NCBI GenBank assembly: GCA_031280545.1
Contig: JAITGP010000001.1
Span: 9,728 to 73,727, forward strand
Length of the DNA stretch: 64,000 nucleotides
Origin: Candidatus Peribacteria bacterium
Lineage (GTDB): Bacteria; Patescibacteria; JAEDAM01; Absconditabacterales; Absconditicoccaceae
Reading direction: 5' to 3'
Position numbers and translations under genes: made by a program
Part shown: one piece after another, positions 10,072-21,412 of the stretch
Layout of the letters: every line of letters begins with the position of its first letter
How positions within the stretch are numbered: the stretch's first letter is position 1
The notes under the pieces: generated by a model
Told to the model about the DNA's origin: nothing
The model's database searches: none
What the model saw: the letters and a program-made list of their open reading frames with translations, nothing else

Positions 10072-10484
10072 TTGCATTATTTTTAATAATGAGTAATATT
10101 ATATCAGCGTCATAGAGAAAAAATTTCTTTGATGCTTCGCCTGGTGGAGTCCCCACCCTCTTGAGGAGTTAAATCCCTCAACAGATTCGCGAGTGTTCCT
10201 ATGACACTTTGATAAGAGTAGGCGGTCATTTATGCAGAGATGATGTGTAGGATGTCATCAATCATCCCCCTCTAATGAGGTTGGAAGATCAACTGCGGAG
10301 GCGTTAAGCCTTTTATTTATCCTTTACGATTATGCTGTTATGTCGTACTGGATCAATGAATACCTTGGGTGTCCATCCCATTGCCTTGAGCGAAATATGG
10401 AACTTCCTTCAGTAAAGGATGTTGGTATTAAGTCCTTTTTGGGACGATTGACGTTGCTTATTTATTAAGTGACGTTCTTTTTTA
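10072..10484 (+). ncRNA. Probable structured RNA, family unknown
   Basis: The 485-bp gap after 10047 carries a promoter-like TTGCAT-16 bp-TAATAT (10072-10099), a set of nested helices and a terminator. Helices: GTCATAG (10109-10115) with CTATGAC (10199-10205), enclosing hairpins GGTGG/CCACC and TTGAGG/CCTCAA; TCCTTTAC (10320-10327) with GTAAAGGA (10412-10419), enclosing TACGA/TCGTA and TGGG/CCCA. The T run follows on this strand, so it is transcribed left to right, about 380 nt. I looked for RNase P, tmRNA and SRP signatures and did not find them. Confidence 0.55.
10450..10484 (+). terminator. Intrinsic terminator of the structured RNA
   Basis: GACGTTGCTTA pairs with TTAAGTGACGTTC (two wobble pairs), followed by CTTTTTTATT. 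Confidence 0.7.
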
Positions 10485-10532
10485 TTATTTTTTTTGTTTT
10501 GCATTCAGGGTTTTTTTGTGTATATTTTTGTT

Positions 10533-11792
10533 ATGTTAGTTATTGGAGATATTCATATCACTTCAAAATATAAAGATAAAATTCTGACTTCACTCAGGGA
10601 TTTTATTGCGAGTCAACCCGAAGAAAAAACTCTGATTTTTCTTTGAGATTTTGTGTATCATTTTAGTTATGATAGAGGGGCTTTGTTGGCTCTATATGAT
10701 CTGTTTTTAGAGCTGTATCAACAGGGGAAATCGCTCTATATTTTGGCGGGGAATCATGACCGATTGGGAGGGAGTTTTGTTTTTGAAGAGGCGAAGAAAG
10801 CGTTTGAAACCTTATCTGGATTCTTCGCTAATGCTCAGAATGACATCTATGATAAAATGCACTTCATCACGAGTCCTACTTTGACGGAGATAGAAGGGGA
10901 GCAGATTTGTTTTCTTCCTTATATGTTGGATGTTAATTTGGGGGAGTATTCGGGAATTGAACAGTTGCAAGATGATTTTTATCATGAGCAGATTCAGACT
11001 GAAAATAAAAATCAAATTTTATCTGCTAAGTTGCATTTATTGGTACAATATTTCAAAAATCATCAGCCTAATCTGACTTTTATTCATCACTATTACTTTG
11101 ATGGAGTGGCGTTTCCTGGGCAGAAGTCAAAATTTTCGTTTCGTGATGTGGCTTTAAGTTCGCAGTGGCTGGAGGATAGAGATCTTCATTTTATTTCTGG
11201 ACATTTACATCAATCTTTTGCTTATAAAAATTATTTGTGTACGGGAAGTGTGTGGGCTACTTCGCCTTTGGAGGAAAATCAGTTGAAAGGAGTGTGGAAG
11301 CTGAGTGAGGGAAAGCGGAGCTTCTATGAATTTGGGGGTAATTTTTATTTTGCGATGGATTGTTTGGAACAGGCAAGTTCATTGTTTGATTCGACTTCCA
11401 AAGTTTTGGAGGCTGATGATGTGCAAAGACATCACGAGGTGTTGAAAGAGGCATTTAAGAAGAATTTTGGTTGATGACAAGAAATTGGGTATCATTTTTT
11501 GCCAGCGATTGATCTCAAAAATGTGATATTATCCTTGCGTGTGGATGAGCTCAACTATCAGAAGATGGATACCTTTGTCGCTCTAGAACTCCAGCATCAG
11601 CTTTCTGATGTGAAGTTGAAAAAGCAGCAGACGAATGTTGAGGATTTATTGCAGCAGTTGCAGAGGCCGGATGCTGTGTCGTTGCAAGGTTTTGGAGGGT
11701 GGATTGATTTGCTCAAGGATTTTTTGAAGAGGCAGTATCCAGAGAATTATCAGGAGTATGAGAAGTTGCTTTATGAGTTGAAGTTGTTGTAG
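10533..11792 (+). CDS. Calcineurin-like metallophosphoesterase (SbcD/Mre11-like)
   Basis: 419-aa binuclear-metal phosphoesterase. Motifs in order: GDIHIT (residues 5-10), FLGDFVYH where the Gly is TGA 10644, GNHDR (about 73), and GHLHQ (about 223) followed by GSVWATSPLEE. These supply the metal ligands D, H, D, N, H and H. Two adjacent TGAs (11472-11477) are read Gly-Gly and join a helical C-terminal domain of about 100 residues. Overall order resembles SbcD/Mre11 nucleases, but no SbcC partner is in the window, so DNA-end processing is an inference. The start is the ATG just before LVIGDIH, 48 nt after the preceding RNA terminator. Confidence 0.82.
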
Positions 11793-11814
11793 AAATTTTT
11801 TTGTTGATTTTCTC

Positions 11815-11842
11815 TTGCATTTTTATTTTTTTTGAGTATACT
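11815..11842 (+). promoter_or_regulatory. Promoter of a small RNA
   Basis: TTGCAT (11815), 16-bp spacer, TATACT (11837); no start codon with a plausible frame follows, only the hairpin-rich stretch annotated next. Confidence 0.65.
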
Positions 11843-11847
11843 GGAGA

Positions 11848-11932
11848 TGAAAGTAAATCCTCATACGTAGGAGTTACGGAGTAGCTCTGTCTCGATCCCT
11901 CACTAGGGTAGCGTGCGTATGGGGTTTTTCTT
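11848..11932 (+). ncRNA. Small structured RNA (about 80 nt) with its own promoter and terminator
   Basis: Starts about 6 nt after the TATACT box and ends in a T run. CCTCATACG pairs with CGTATGGGG as the closing stem. Inside are GAGTTAC-GGA-GTAGCTC (7 bp, one wobble) and CCCT-cact-AGGG, a three-way-junction layout. The block GAGTTACGGAG also occurs near 58425 downstream of another gene. No SRP, 6S or tmRNA signature seen. Function unknown. Confidence 0.55.
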
Positions 11933-11974
11933 TTATAAAAAGTGTTTAATTTCTTCATTTACTACTATATAGGG

Positions 11975-12103
11975 TTAAAGTTCTTGTGCCGCATGGAGTA
12001 TTCCTCTAGACTTCTTCATATTCTTCTTTGAGAGTCCTCCGATGGTCTTTTTAACAATTTTCTCCAATTGTTGTTTATTATTGGTGCAAAGAAACGTAAT
12101 CAC
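11975..12103 (-). pseudogene. Possible gene fragment, unknown
   Basis: Open frame of 42 codons with GTG start (product begins ITFLCTNNKQQLEK and ends ILHAAQEL, TAA). It lies downstream of the pilin terminator. A stop precedes the GTG closely, so it may be the remnant of a longer gene. Weak evidence; no family recognised. Apart from this and the small RNA, I see nothing else between 11793 and 12214. Confidence 0.2.
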
Positions 12104-12163
12104 AAAATACTGAATTTATTCTGTGGCTATTTGCAAGAGAATATTATTATTTTTGACAGATAT

Positions 12164-12194
12164 AAAAATCTCTTGCCTGTAGGCGAGAGATTTT
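12164..12194 (-). terminator. Intrinsic terminator of pilin gene
   Basis: AAAATCTCT and AGAGATTTT arms around a short loop, followed on the minus strand by a T-rich run. Confidence 0.75.
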
Positions 12195-12214
12195 CTGAAA
12201 GTGATTTTGTTTTC

Positions 12215-12850
12215 TTAGTAGGTTACGATGTAGAAGAGTTGGTCTGGTGTAACATATGTACATGCTTGATCATTACCAGTACCTGTTTTAATAGTACTTC
12301 CTAATGTTATTGTTTTACAAGGATAGATATTTACCATATCTGTTGTACTAGAAATACATCCATTATTGGTTGCGATAGTGGTAGTATTACAAGTTGTTGT
12401 TCACGACATTACTCGGTTTGATTTTCCTGGAGTTTCTGTTTTTGCTATCAAAACGAATCCAGCTTTTTTTACAGAGTTTTTAGTTAGCACTATATACCCA
12501 AATCCTCATCCGGTTATGCTTATTTGAAGTCCAGAAAAGTCATTTTCTAGGTTTGGATCATTAGGAAGACTTGACATTATGCTACTGGTTACTAATGATT
12601 TTAAATTGTTAGTGTTGAGTGCTACGGTTGGACTGTCAGTACCTGTAGAGTTGGGCCATTTACCATTTAAAGACTGGTATGCTACGATAGCTGATTGAAG
12701 CTGAGAAAGTCCTGTCTGTCTAGCAGTATCTCTCGCCATTCCTTGAGCTCCCTGAAGTCTAGGTAAAAGTGCTGCAATCAAGATACCGATGATCACGATT
12801 ACGATAAGCATTTCCACGAGCGTAAATGCCTTGAAAGTTGTTTTTTTCAT
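12215..12850 (-). CDS. Type IV pilin / pseudopilin-like protein
   Basis: 211 aa. Class III signal: short basic leader MKKTTFKA then FTLVEMLIVIVIIGILIAALLP, the hydrophobic N-terminal helix with Glu at +5. The residue before the processing site is Ala rather than the usual Gly. TGAs at 12506 and 12401 are Gly; stopping at the first would cut the globular domain in half. The C-terminal part has four Cys (NTTTCN, NNGCIS, IYPCK, DQACTY) that could form two disulfides. The protein should be processed by a prepilin peptidase and assemble into a pilus-like fibre. Together with dprA next door it suggests natural transformation or host attachment. Confidence 0.85.
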
Positions 12851-12951
12851 GGTTTTGTATAGAAATATAAAAAACTAAAGATACTTAGCATATATGATTC
12901 TGTGAGTTTTTTGCAAGTCTTAAATGAAATTTCACCTTGACAAAGAAATAT

Positions 12952-13995
12952 TTATTTTATTGCATAGTATCCAGGGCTGGATTGTTTGATGATCCCCTTC
13001 ATTTCGAGTAAGGTGAGCTGAGAAAGTATTTCTCCAAATTCTTTTCTGACTTTTGTGCTTCGGAGAGAGAGTTCTTGGTTGGGGAATTGTTTTATTCGTT
13101 GGAGGACTTGTTGCTCGGTGGGGGAGAGATTTTTCTCTATAAAACGCTCTTCTGCAATTTGTGGATTGTGTGATGACCCATCTTTTTTTTTGAAATGTTG
13201 TAAAATCTGATCGAAATTATTCAGCATTTTTACTTTTCCTGTACTGAGCAGAGCATTACTTCCTTTCCCATTAGGGCTAAAAAGCTGATTGGGAACCACG
13301 AAAATCTCTTTATTCATCTGGAGAGCGAAATCCGCAGTGATTAGACTACCCGATCCTTCTCTAGCTTCGGGGAGAAAAAGGAGATCACTGAGTCCAGCGA
13401 TGAGTCTATTTCTCTGCGGAAAACTTCGTGTAGTGGGCACAAAATCGAGCTTAAACTCTGAAATGACAAGCCCTCCATTTTCGACGATGCTGTGAATCAG
13501 GTTTCTTTTGTAGCTCTTCAAATAGTGTCTGAGTCCTCCTCCGAGGATTGCGATGGTAGGAAACTGATATTGGAGGGAGAGTTGGTGGCATTTGTGGTCT
13601 ACTCCATTTGCTAGTCCTGAAACGGTGACGATATCAGCATTTTTTGTTTGCTGAAAAAAGGCTTCCATGATTTGGTCGGCGTAGGGAGACATTTCTCTGG
13701 GACCAACGATTCCTAGAATTTTTCTTTGGAGTAAGGAGAGGTTGCCCATGGCGTAGAAAAGATAAGGAGAAGATTTTGTTTGGGAAAATTTCTCAGGGTA
13801 ATTGGGCATCTCTGCAGTAATTCCTGTGATGTGGTGGTTTTCCATCCGCTCTGTGAGCTGTGCAATGGCTGTTGGGGTTGGCGTTTTTTCTGGATCAGAT
13901 TTTGTTTCTTTTTTTAATTGGCTGAGGGGTAGTTTTTCATCTAGGGAATAGAGGAGTGTTTTGTAGTGTATGTCTTTATTCATTTTTATTGTCAA
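12952..13995 (-). CDS. dprA: DNA processing protein DprA
   Basis: 347-aa cytoplasmic protein that loads RecA on incoming single-stranded DNA during natural transformation. Rossmann-like DprA core: LGIVGPREMSPYA, VSGLANGVDHKCH, AILGGGLRHYLKSYKRNL, FPQRNRLIAGLSD, REGSGSLITADFAL and FVVPNQLFSPNGKGSNALL, all in family order. The last about 65 residues form a winged-helix-like domain (EQQVLQRI...SQLTLLEMKGIIKQ). No in-frame UGA. It sits about 100 bp upstream of the pilin gene on the same strand, consistent with competence functions. Confidence 0.93.
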   Translation of the reverse strand: MTIKMNKDIHYKTLLYSLDEKLPLSQLKKETKSDPEKTPTPTAIAQLTERMENHHITGITAEMPNYPEKFSQTKSSPYLFYAMGNLSLLQRKILGIVGPREMSPYADQIMEAFFQQTKNADIVTVSGLANGVDHKCHQLSLQYQFPTIAILGGGLRHYLKSYKRNLIHSIVENGGLVISEFKLDFVPTTRSFPQRNRLIAGLSDLLFLPEAREGSGSLITADFALQMNKEIFVVPNQLFSPNGKGSNALLSTGKVKMLNNFDQILQHFKKKDGSSHNPQIAEERFIEKNLSPTEQQVLQRIKQFPNQELSLRSTKVRKEFGEILSQLTLLEMKGIIKQSSPGYYAIK

Positions 13996-14130
13996 AATAA
14001 AACTGATTATTTGATAGGGTTTTATTTTGAAAAATCAAGAGAATTTTGACGAACTGATGCTTATTATGTATTAATTATTGTATATTGGTGGTGAAAATGG
14101 GGTCTTTTTTGAAGGAGTTTGTTGATTTCT

Positions 14131-14159
14131 TTGCAAATTTTAGGGTTGGGGGATATAAT
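14131..14159 (+). promoter_or_regulatory. Promoter of the giant-protein operon
   Basis: TTGCAA (14131), 17-bp spacer, TATAAT (14154), 44 bp before the first ATG. The sequence ATTGTATATTGGT occurs twice around it (about 14081 and 14189), a possible operator pair. Confidence 0.65.
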
Positions 14160-14202
14160 TACCATATTCTGAAAAAGAATTTTTAGTTTATTGTATATTG
14201 GT

Positions 14203-14538
14203 ATGAACCTGCCTATTGACATTACTATATCAGAGATGCAAATCCTTCTTCATCAACTTTGAGCAGAATATTTGCCAGGAGAAGACCTTTCTTTTGTAGA
14301 TCAATTAGATGAAGGAGGATTGAGATTGTTCTTTGATTTTATTGGAGAAAAAGATGAGGGAAAGAGGGAGAAAATGCGAGCAGTGTTAGAACAAACTCTT
14401 GTAGAAACTCGTACTGAAAAAAAGATTCTGGCTCAAGCATTTATTCAAAAGGCTAATAAGCTGATCTTAGGGTATCGTGAATCCTTAAAACAGCAAGAAG
14501 ATAACATAGACTTAGAGCAATTAGAATCAAATTTTTAA
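14203..14538 (+). CDS. 111-aa acidic helical protein, first gene of giant-protein operon
   Basis: Family not recognised. TGA at 14260 is Gly. Predicted mostly helical with many Glu/Asp (VDQLDEGGLRLFFDF, GEKDEGKREKMRAVLEQTL, LKQQEDNIDLEQLESNF). No signal peptide. It ends 19 nt before the giant gene and shares its promoter. Small acidic proteins encoded just upstream of large secreted effectors are often chaperones or adaptors; that is only an inference from position and charge. Confidence 0.65.
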
Positions 14539-14557
14539 TTTTTTCTTCGTAGATAGT

Positions 14558-17500
14558 ATGGCGGACATTTATAAAAATAAAGATGCAGATCTTATCAATA
14601 AAGATCTCTCTGAACAGTTTAAAAAAGATGATAAGATGTGATATAGAGATGATCAGGAAATTTATGGTTCTGCAAAAAAAGTGATAGAGGGGTATATTAC
14701 AGAAATAAAATCTTCTAAGTCAGAAAATTTTGGTCCTCATGCATTGAGACCCTTTACAGACTTACAAAAAGCTTTTGATGTAGAGTGGACCAGAATCTCA
14801 AAATTATCTGGTTGGGCAAGCTTGAAACTTTGTACGGACAATAAAAATTTAATTAATATGTTGGCAAATCAAATTGATGATGCAGAAAAAATTATCTTGG
14901 AAAGCCTGGCCCTCAATAGAGCTACCTATGCAACTCAAGATATAGAGCATAATAAAAAAGCAGGATCAGAATTTTTTAAAACTTCTCCCAAAGGGGAAAT
15001 TCTGTTGACTGCTGCGGTTAATAAGCCGACAATTCAGGAAGTGCTTTGAAAGCTCTTTAAAAATGATACTACTAGAAAGTATCTTATTGATTATTCAGCA
15101 TGTAGTAATGCTACCATAAAAGCTAATATGCAAGCTAAACTAGGGACTACTACCTGTTGGATTTCTTATGATAATGCTAAGGGGACGTATTTGCTGAAAG
15201 ACTCTAATGGGAATCCCTTGTCAAGTAGGGCTTTGATTTGGGAGGGAGTAAAACTGATTCCCGAGGGAGTGGTGAGTGTGCAGGCAAAGCAAAAAATGGA
15301 TGAACAACTTAGCGAAAGAACCGATAAACTGCTCAATAAAAAAATTACTGCTACCGAAATACAAGAGCTTAAAACTCAAGTTCCAGCTAGTCTTCGCTCT
15401 AAACTTAATTCTCGTGGCATACTACCAGATTTTCTTACTAAAGTAGATAAAAGAGTCGGAGAAATGATTATTCGAGCTAAACAAAATGGGTATGAATTGC
15501 GTCATGATGCAGTTAGTAAACTGAATTTTTCTGGTGGTTTGATGGAAGTACATTTTATGTACAATAATATCCATACGGGTGAAAGTGCAAAAAAAGATAA
15601 AAAAGTCTGGGAAAATGATAAAGAATTAGGACATGACTTGTATAGCCTGTTAGATAGTAATGAGTGAGAGCTGAAAACGTATCTAGAGACAAGATTTCAT
15701 GCTCTATGGGATAATTATGATCATTTAACCAAGAGGAGTGATCTTTTGGGTGGTCTGTCTGATACAAAAGATCTTACTGCTGAGGAGCAGGAGATTCTGT
15801 CCCAAAAAAAGGAAAGTACTGTGTATTCTCTCACCCTGTTTCAACAAATGCTTAAAAATATGAGAGAAAAAGAAGGTACGACTTGGGATGATGATGAGAA
15901 AGAATTTAATGAAATGCTTAAATTTGTGCGTGATGCTCTTAGTTCATTGGAGAGACATACTCCAAATGCAGAGGAATTGGAAAAAAATATTATTTCTCCA
16001 CTTAAGACGAAATGGAGAAAATTTCAATCAGAAAATATTTCGACTGGGAACCGTGGATCTGATCAGATTTTTTCTGAAATTTTCTCTCATGATAAAAATA
16101 CGATTATTAAAGGAATGAGAAAACTCTGACAAGGGACTACTGTTTTCGGGAATACACATACAAAATTTTTAGCGGAAGAAATTGCTCAAAATAGCACTGA
16201 TTTGGAAATTAAAAATACGGATCTTAATAGATATTTTCAAAATCTGACTACAAAATTGGATATTACGGATACTGATAATGAGAATACAATTACTCAGAAA
16301 AAAAAGTTGATAGATGGTTTGTATTTGAACACGAGTGGTGGAGAAATTCTCAATTATTTGATTGAAAAAGGATTAGTTCCCACCAATTGGAAAGGAAATG
16401 AAGATGTGACAAAGGAATGTGTTAAAATTAAAGATAAACTTGATCAAAAGCAACTTCAGATGAAACAGCAAAAGGATATATATATGCATATAGATTCTCA
16501 TGTACATACTCAAATCAGTGAGCAGAAACTGAGGTTGGAACAAAAGACGGATAAAACAGAAAAAGAATTGCAAGAATTACAAGCTTATACCTATTTGGTG
16601 GAGCATCCTAGTGAGTCTACAGAAATGTTTGAAATGGTAAAAGAAAATTTATTGGCTAATTTAGACCCAAAAGAGACAAAGTATAGAGGTATTGGTAGTT
16701 TGGTTCGTGCAAATTTACTTGGGTCTTTTGTAGACAAAGGAAATGGAGTGAAAGGGACTAATGCTGATATTTTGGAGGATATGTATGGAGTAGGATGGTT
16801 CAATTTAAGTGATGAAAATTCAGCAGAGCTCGGACCGATGATTGTGGAAATTATTATAACGGTTGTGGTGACTGTGGTATTGTCTCTCTGTACTTTTGGT
16901 GCATGATGAGCTGCATTTCTTGCTACTAGAGCCTTGGCACATGCTGGAGTAAAAACTGCGATGAAAATAGCAGCCAAACAAGCAGCAAAACAATTACTGA
17001 AACAATGAGCGAAACAGATGGCAAAACAGTGAGTGAAACAGGCAATAAAATGATCTTTGAAAAACCTGACTCAAACTTTGACAGAGCAATGACTCAAACA
17101 ATGAATAAAAGAAGTTGGAAAACAAGCCGTGAAGAAAACGGTACTTAAGGGATCTAAATTACTCCTTCGAGAGGCTCCTATGTTTAATGCGTTAAATGGT
17201 GTGGCTCATAATGTTTTAGCAGGGAAAGAAGCTTTTGATGGAATGGAAGTAAATAATGCTAATCCTTTTAGTCAAGAAAATCTTCAAACGGCTGCTTTTT
17301 TGATGGTATTGCATGCTTTTAATGCTCCTGGTAGTGTCTTGAGAGCTGGAAAGCCTCTTGAGTTTAGTTTAAAAAATTCTGTGAAATGGGGACTTGCAAA
17401 ATGATTGCCTCTTTCTGCTGAATTTGGGGCGATGTTGGGAGCTGAACAAGCTATGAATCTGACTTTTGGTAGTCCTCTATTGGATGAAAGTTGAAATCCT

Positions 17501-20500
17501 GTCATAGATGAGAATGGAGAAATGGTTATGGAGAGAGGATTTCATATGCCAACGGCTATGGAGGCAAGTCAGATTTTAGGGATGGTGTTGGCATTTAAAA
17601 TACCTATGGTGAATAAGATGCTTACTAAATGGAGTGATCATTGATTTGAGCGAATAGATACTAAAACTGGAGAAAGAGGAGTCATAGAGATAGAATCTCA
17701 ACTCAAGTCTCAAGAAAGGAAAGTGAAAGTGCAGAGAGAAAAGGTGGCAGAAAAACAACAAGCTAGAGATCTTACTAATCATCAAATTACGGATATTAAA
17801 AGAGCTCAAGAGGCTGTTTCTCAAAAAATGCCGGAATCTGTGGAAAGTAAGGCAAAAGATATTGCTAAAAACAGAGAGAGTTATTATGAAAGCTTTGCAA
17901 AAGATTCTCATTCAGACTTATATGAGAGGTATCAGCAATATTTGACGGAAAATCCCATAAATAAGGCTAATGCACTTAAAACTCTGGATACTGAGTTTGC
18001 AGAGAGATTGATTTTGGATAATCCAGCTAGTCAAAGGATTACATATGGTGTTGATAAGGCAAGGGCTGAACTTTCTTTCCAAAAATTACAAGAACTTTCC
18101 AAGTATAAAAAGAATCTAGAATTGACTCAAACTTCAACGGGTGAACGAGTGATTTCCTATGTGGAAGGTATTGGGAAATTGAAACCTTTAGAGTCTAGAG
18201 TGAAAGTACAGGAGAGAGAGTTAAATGATTTAGACACTGAGCTAAATCGTAGAGTAAAGGAACAAGAGGGGTTGCAGTTTGAAAAAAAGGAAGTGATAAA
18301 TGAATTTATTCGTGAGAATGAATCTCTATCAAAGTCTGATTTTGAGGAACTTTTTGGTAAGGACCCTACAACTACTGTGATAAAACAATGAGAACTCTGA
18401 TTGTGTTATGAATATACTGCTAATACGCTACTGAAAAATACAGATTTTTTTGAAGCATTTATTAGAACTTCAATGAAAAAAATTGATGCTAATCACTTTA
18501 GTATGGAAATGCCATTAGCAGATGGGAAAACTTATACTATTAAAATCTCTAAAGCTGAATTAGAAGCATCGCATACTTTGCCTGACGGAAGAAAAATCCC
18601 TGCGGTTTCTGATACTCAGCTTTGATTCCAAATTATGGAGATGGCTTTTATTAAACATTCTGTTTTAATGACTAGAGATGTTAGTCATAAATGACCTATT
18701 AAAGATTGAAGTCCTGAATCTGAGTTGATTAAAACAGTAATAGATGAATTTGCTAAAACAGGTGATTTTAGGATTACTGGTGATATGTTGATAATGTTGG
18801 AGGGCTGAACTTCTACTTTGGCGTTATTAGATATGTTAGGATCCTATTCTACTTTTGATATAAAACCTTTAAATAGCCGTGAAATCTTAAAGCTTCCTGC
18901 CGATAGTATGATTTCTGTACATAGTGACATTTCAAAATTAGAAAGTAGAGGAATAGAGGTACTGAAAACGGAATCAGGAGAACCTTATTATCTTATTGAT
19001 GGAATTTTATTACAACCAGGACATGCTTATGCTCTAACTAAAAGATGAGCAGATTTCTATGAGGTCCTTAATCCTCATGATACTTCTAAACCAATTCGTA
19101 TGACTCATGAACAATTTGAAAAAGCATTTACGGAGTATGATGTGTATAGACCGGATTTAGCAAAAATTTTGAGCAAAAAAGTGAGCCATGAAATCACTGA
19201 TAAGGGGAAGACGATCAAAAAGGAAAATAAAGATATAGGAAAGAAGAAGTACGATTCAGCTAGAGAAAGTAATGAAAATCCTGAACTAGAAATCAAAATT
19301 CCAAAAAGAAATCCAAATGGACTCCATGAAGCAAATACTTCCAAACAATCTATTGAAAAGGTGAAGAGAAGCTCTGACGTGGTAGCGATTGGAGATTTGC
19401 ATGGAGAAATGATAGCTTTGGAAGGAAACTTGAAAAGTGCAAAATTGATTGATGAAAATGGGAATTGGATAGGGGGTAATAAAAAAGTAGTCTTTCAGTG
19501 AGATATTATTGCAGATAGATGAACTGAGGGTTTAGAGATACTATTGAAAATTCATGAACTTAGAAAACAGGTACAAAAATATGGAGGAGATATTGAAGTG
19601 ATTGTAGGTAATCATGATGATTTTATGATTTCATTTTTAACTGGAAGAAATGGTGTTCATTGAAAAGGTATAGAAATGACAGGAGATGGTATGGGGCGAC
19701 AATGAAAGTGAATGTTAGAATTGTATGACTTCATTGATGTTTCTGGTAATTTTCCAGATGCAATAGTAGTTTTTGATGCAATTTTGAGGAATGAGCCAAG
19801 AGAATGGGGATTGAGAAATACAAAAAATATTGCAGAATGGAAAAATAAATTATTAGATTCTTCTATTTCTTCTTCAGAAAGACAAAAATATATCAATACA
19901 GCAAAACAACTCTATGCACGACATATGTTAAAATCTAATCCATGAAAAGTATTGTCGAATATGAGCACTTCTGTAGAATGAAAAATAATTTTAGAAGAGA
20001 TTTGTAATATGAAAGTGGTTTCTCAAATAAATGATGCTTTAATTCTTCATACAAACCCTACTGATGGAATTCTAAGATTTTTAATAGAAGGATGAGGTTC
20101 CTTGCAACAGAGAATTGGACTTATCAATAGTAAATATCAGTGATACCTAAAACAGATGTTAATAGAGTGAAAAACACTTACAACACAAGAAATGAAGGAA
20201 TTTAATGGAATTTCAGATTTATTTTTAGATACAGGGAATAGTAGAAATCCTATAGATCGTTGAGGAACACTAGAAAAAAATGGTATGTCTACTAATGAAT
20301 CTTTATATACTCAACTCAATAAGCAAGGAATCAATTATATTACTCATGGACATGATGGAGGAGATGGATTTTCTCAAAAATATGGTGGAGTGGAAATTAT
20401 TGATAATGATTATAGCTATGGAAAAAGAGGAAATGTATCCGGTAAAAATGCTGTCTCTGTTATCGGTAAAAAAAACGGGAAATTTAGACATATAACAGAG

Positions 20501-21388
20501 CATTTGGATGCGATAGAGGAGCGTTCTTCTATAAAAGATATTGTAGAAATCAATAATAAAACTCTGAAACAACCAAAACTTGAAGGGAAGACACAAAAAG
20601 AACAAATAAAAAATTTGGTTGAGAAGGCAACCGTATATGAAGATAGGTTTATTAATGCAGTGGATGAGATAGGATCACTTACAAAATGAAAAAGGGCTGG
20701 ATTAGAAAAAAATATCATTAAAAAAGAAGAGAGAATTGGTTCGAAAATAGAGAAAGATTATAAAGGTGATGTAGAAAACTGTTTAGATGTACTTCGTTCT
20801 ACACTTACTTTTGAGACCCTTCCAGATCTGATTATGGCTTATGATCAGTTGCCATTTTTCTTGCAACAACATGGTATGTCTATTGTAAAACTAAAAAATC
20901 GTTTAGCTGATCCGAAGACCTGAGAGATCTTGATGAATATTAAAATGTCGGATGGGACGATTGCAGAGTTGAAGCTATCTACAGAACATATGTACCATGC
21001 TCAAGATGGACTAACAAAGTTACCAGATGATGTTGAGATTTCTTTTGAAAATGTTGCTTCTCATACTATTAAACAACGTAATCTTTCAAATCTCTTCACA
21101 GAAGCTGAGGTAAAATTAGTATTTTTACTTCAAGCTAATGGTTTAGCTGATAAATCTTTATCGTTAGAAATTGGTTATTTTAATAAAGATATCAGTAATC
21201 ATATGTTTTATGAGATAGCTCGTTGTTTTGATGCGGAAACAATGGCGAGCATTAATAACAATGAAAATTTAAGCGAATTAAATGTTGATTTGCAAACATT
21301 AATAAATAAGCTTGAGGCAATTCAGGTAGTGAATGGTGAATATCATATGAAACAATATGAAATAAAAACTCATTTGATATATAATTAA
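14558..21388 (+). CDS. Giant 2276-aa multidomain protein: membrane segment, PP2A-like phosphatase, RelA/SpoT-like C-terminus (putative effector)
   Basis: One open frame from ATG 14558 to TAA 21386 with 34 in-frame UGA (Gly) codons; no TAA or TAG interrupts it. Layout by approximate residue: 1-750 helical, no family recognised; 763-800 hydrophobic segment (IIITVVVTVVLSLCTFG then Gly/Ala-rich); 801-865 Lys-Gln-Gly repeats (LLKQGAKQMAKQGVKQ) with five UGAs in 99 nt; 866-1040 hydrophobic/Gly-Ala region; 1050-1265 coiled coil; 1600-1945 PPP-type metallophosphatase with GDLHG, GDIIADRG (both Gly are UGA), VGNHDD and THGHDGGD; 2060-2180 RelA/SpoT-like segment (VLRSTLTF, VKLKNRLAD, ILMNIKMSDGTIAELKLST, HMFYEIARCFD). 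Size, order and a small downstream partner resemble polymorphic toxins or secreted effectors. Phosphatase call is firm; the RSH call and export are inferences. Confidence 0.8.
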
Positions 21389-21412
21389 TTTTATCTTCTA
21401 TCCCCTTTAACA

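Noticed and set aside
10100..10490. tmRNA or RNase P RNA
   Set aside because: A GGTGG/CCACC hairpin on the minus strand mimics a CCA end, but no T loop, tag frame or P4 sequences are found.
12068..12304. Plus-strand 78-aa ORF
   Set aside because: Antisense to the end of the pilin gene and its terminator; no motif.
14558..21388. A cluster of a dozen small pseudogenes
   Set aside because: All pieces share one frame, only TGA interrupts, and motifs span the joins (GDIIADRG). It is one intact gene in table 25.
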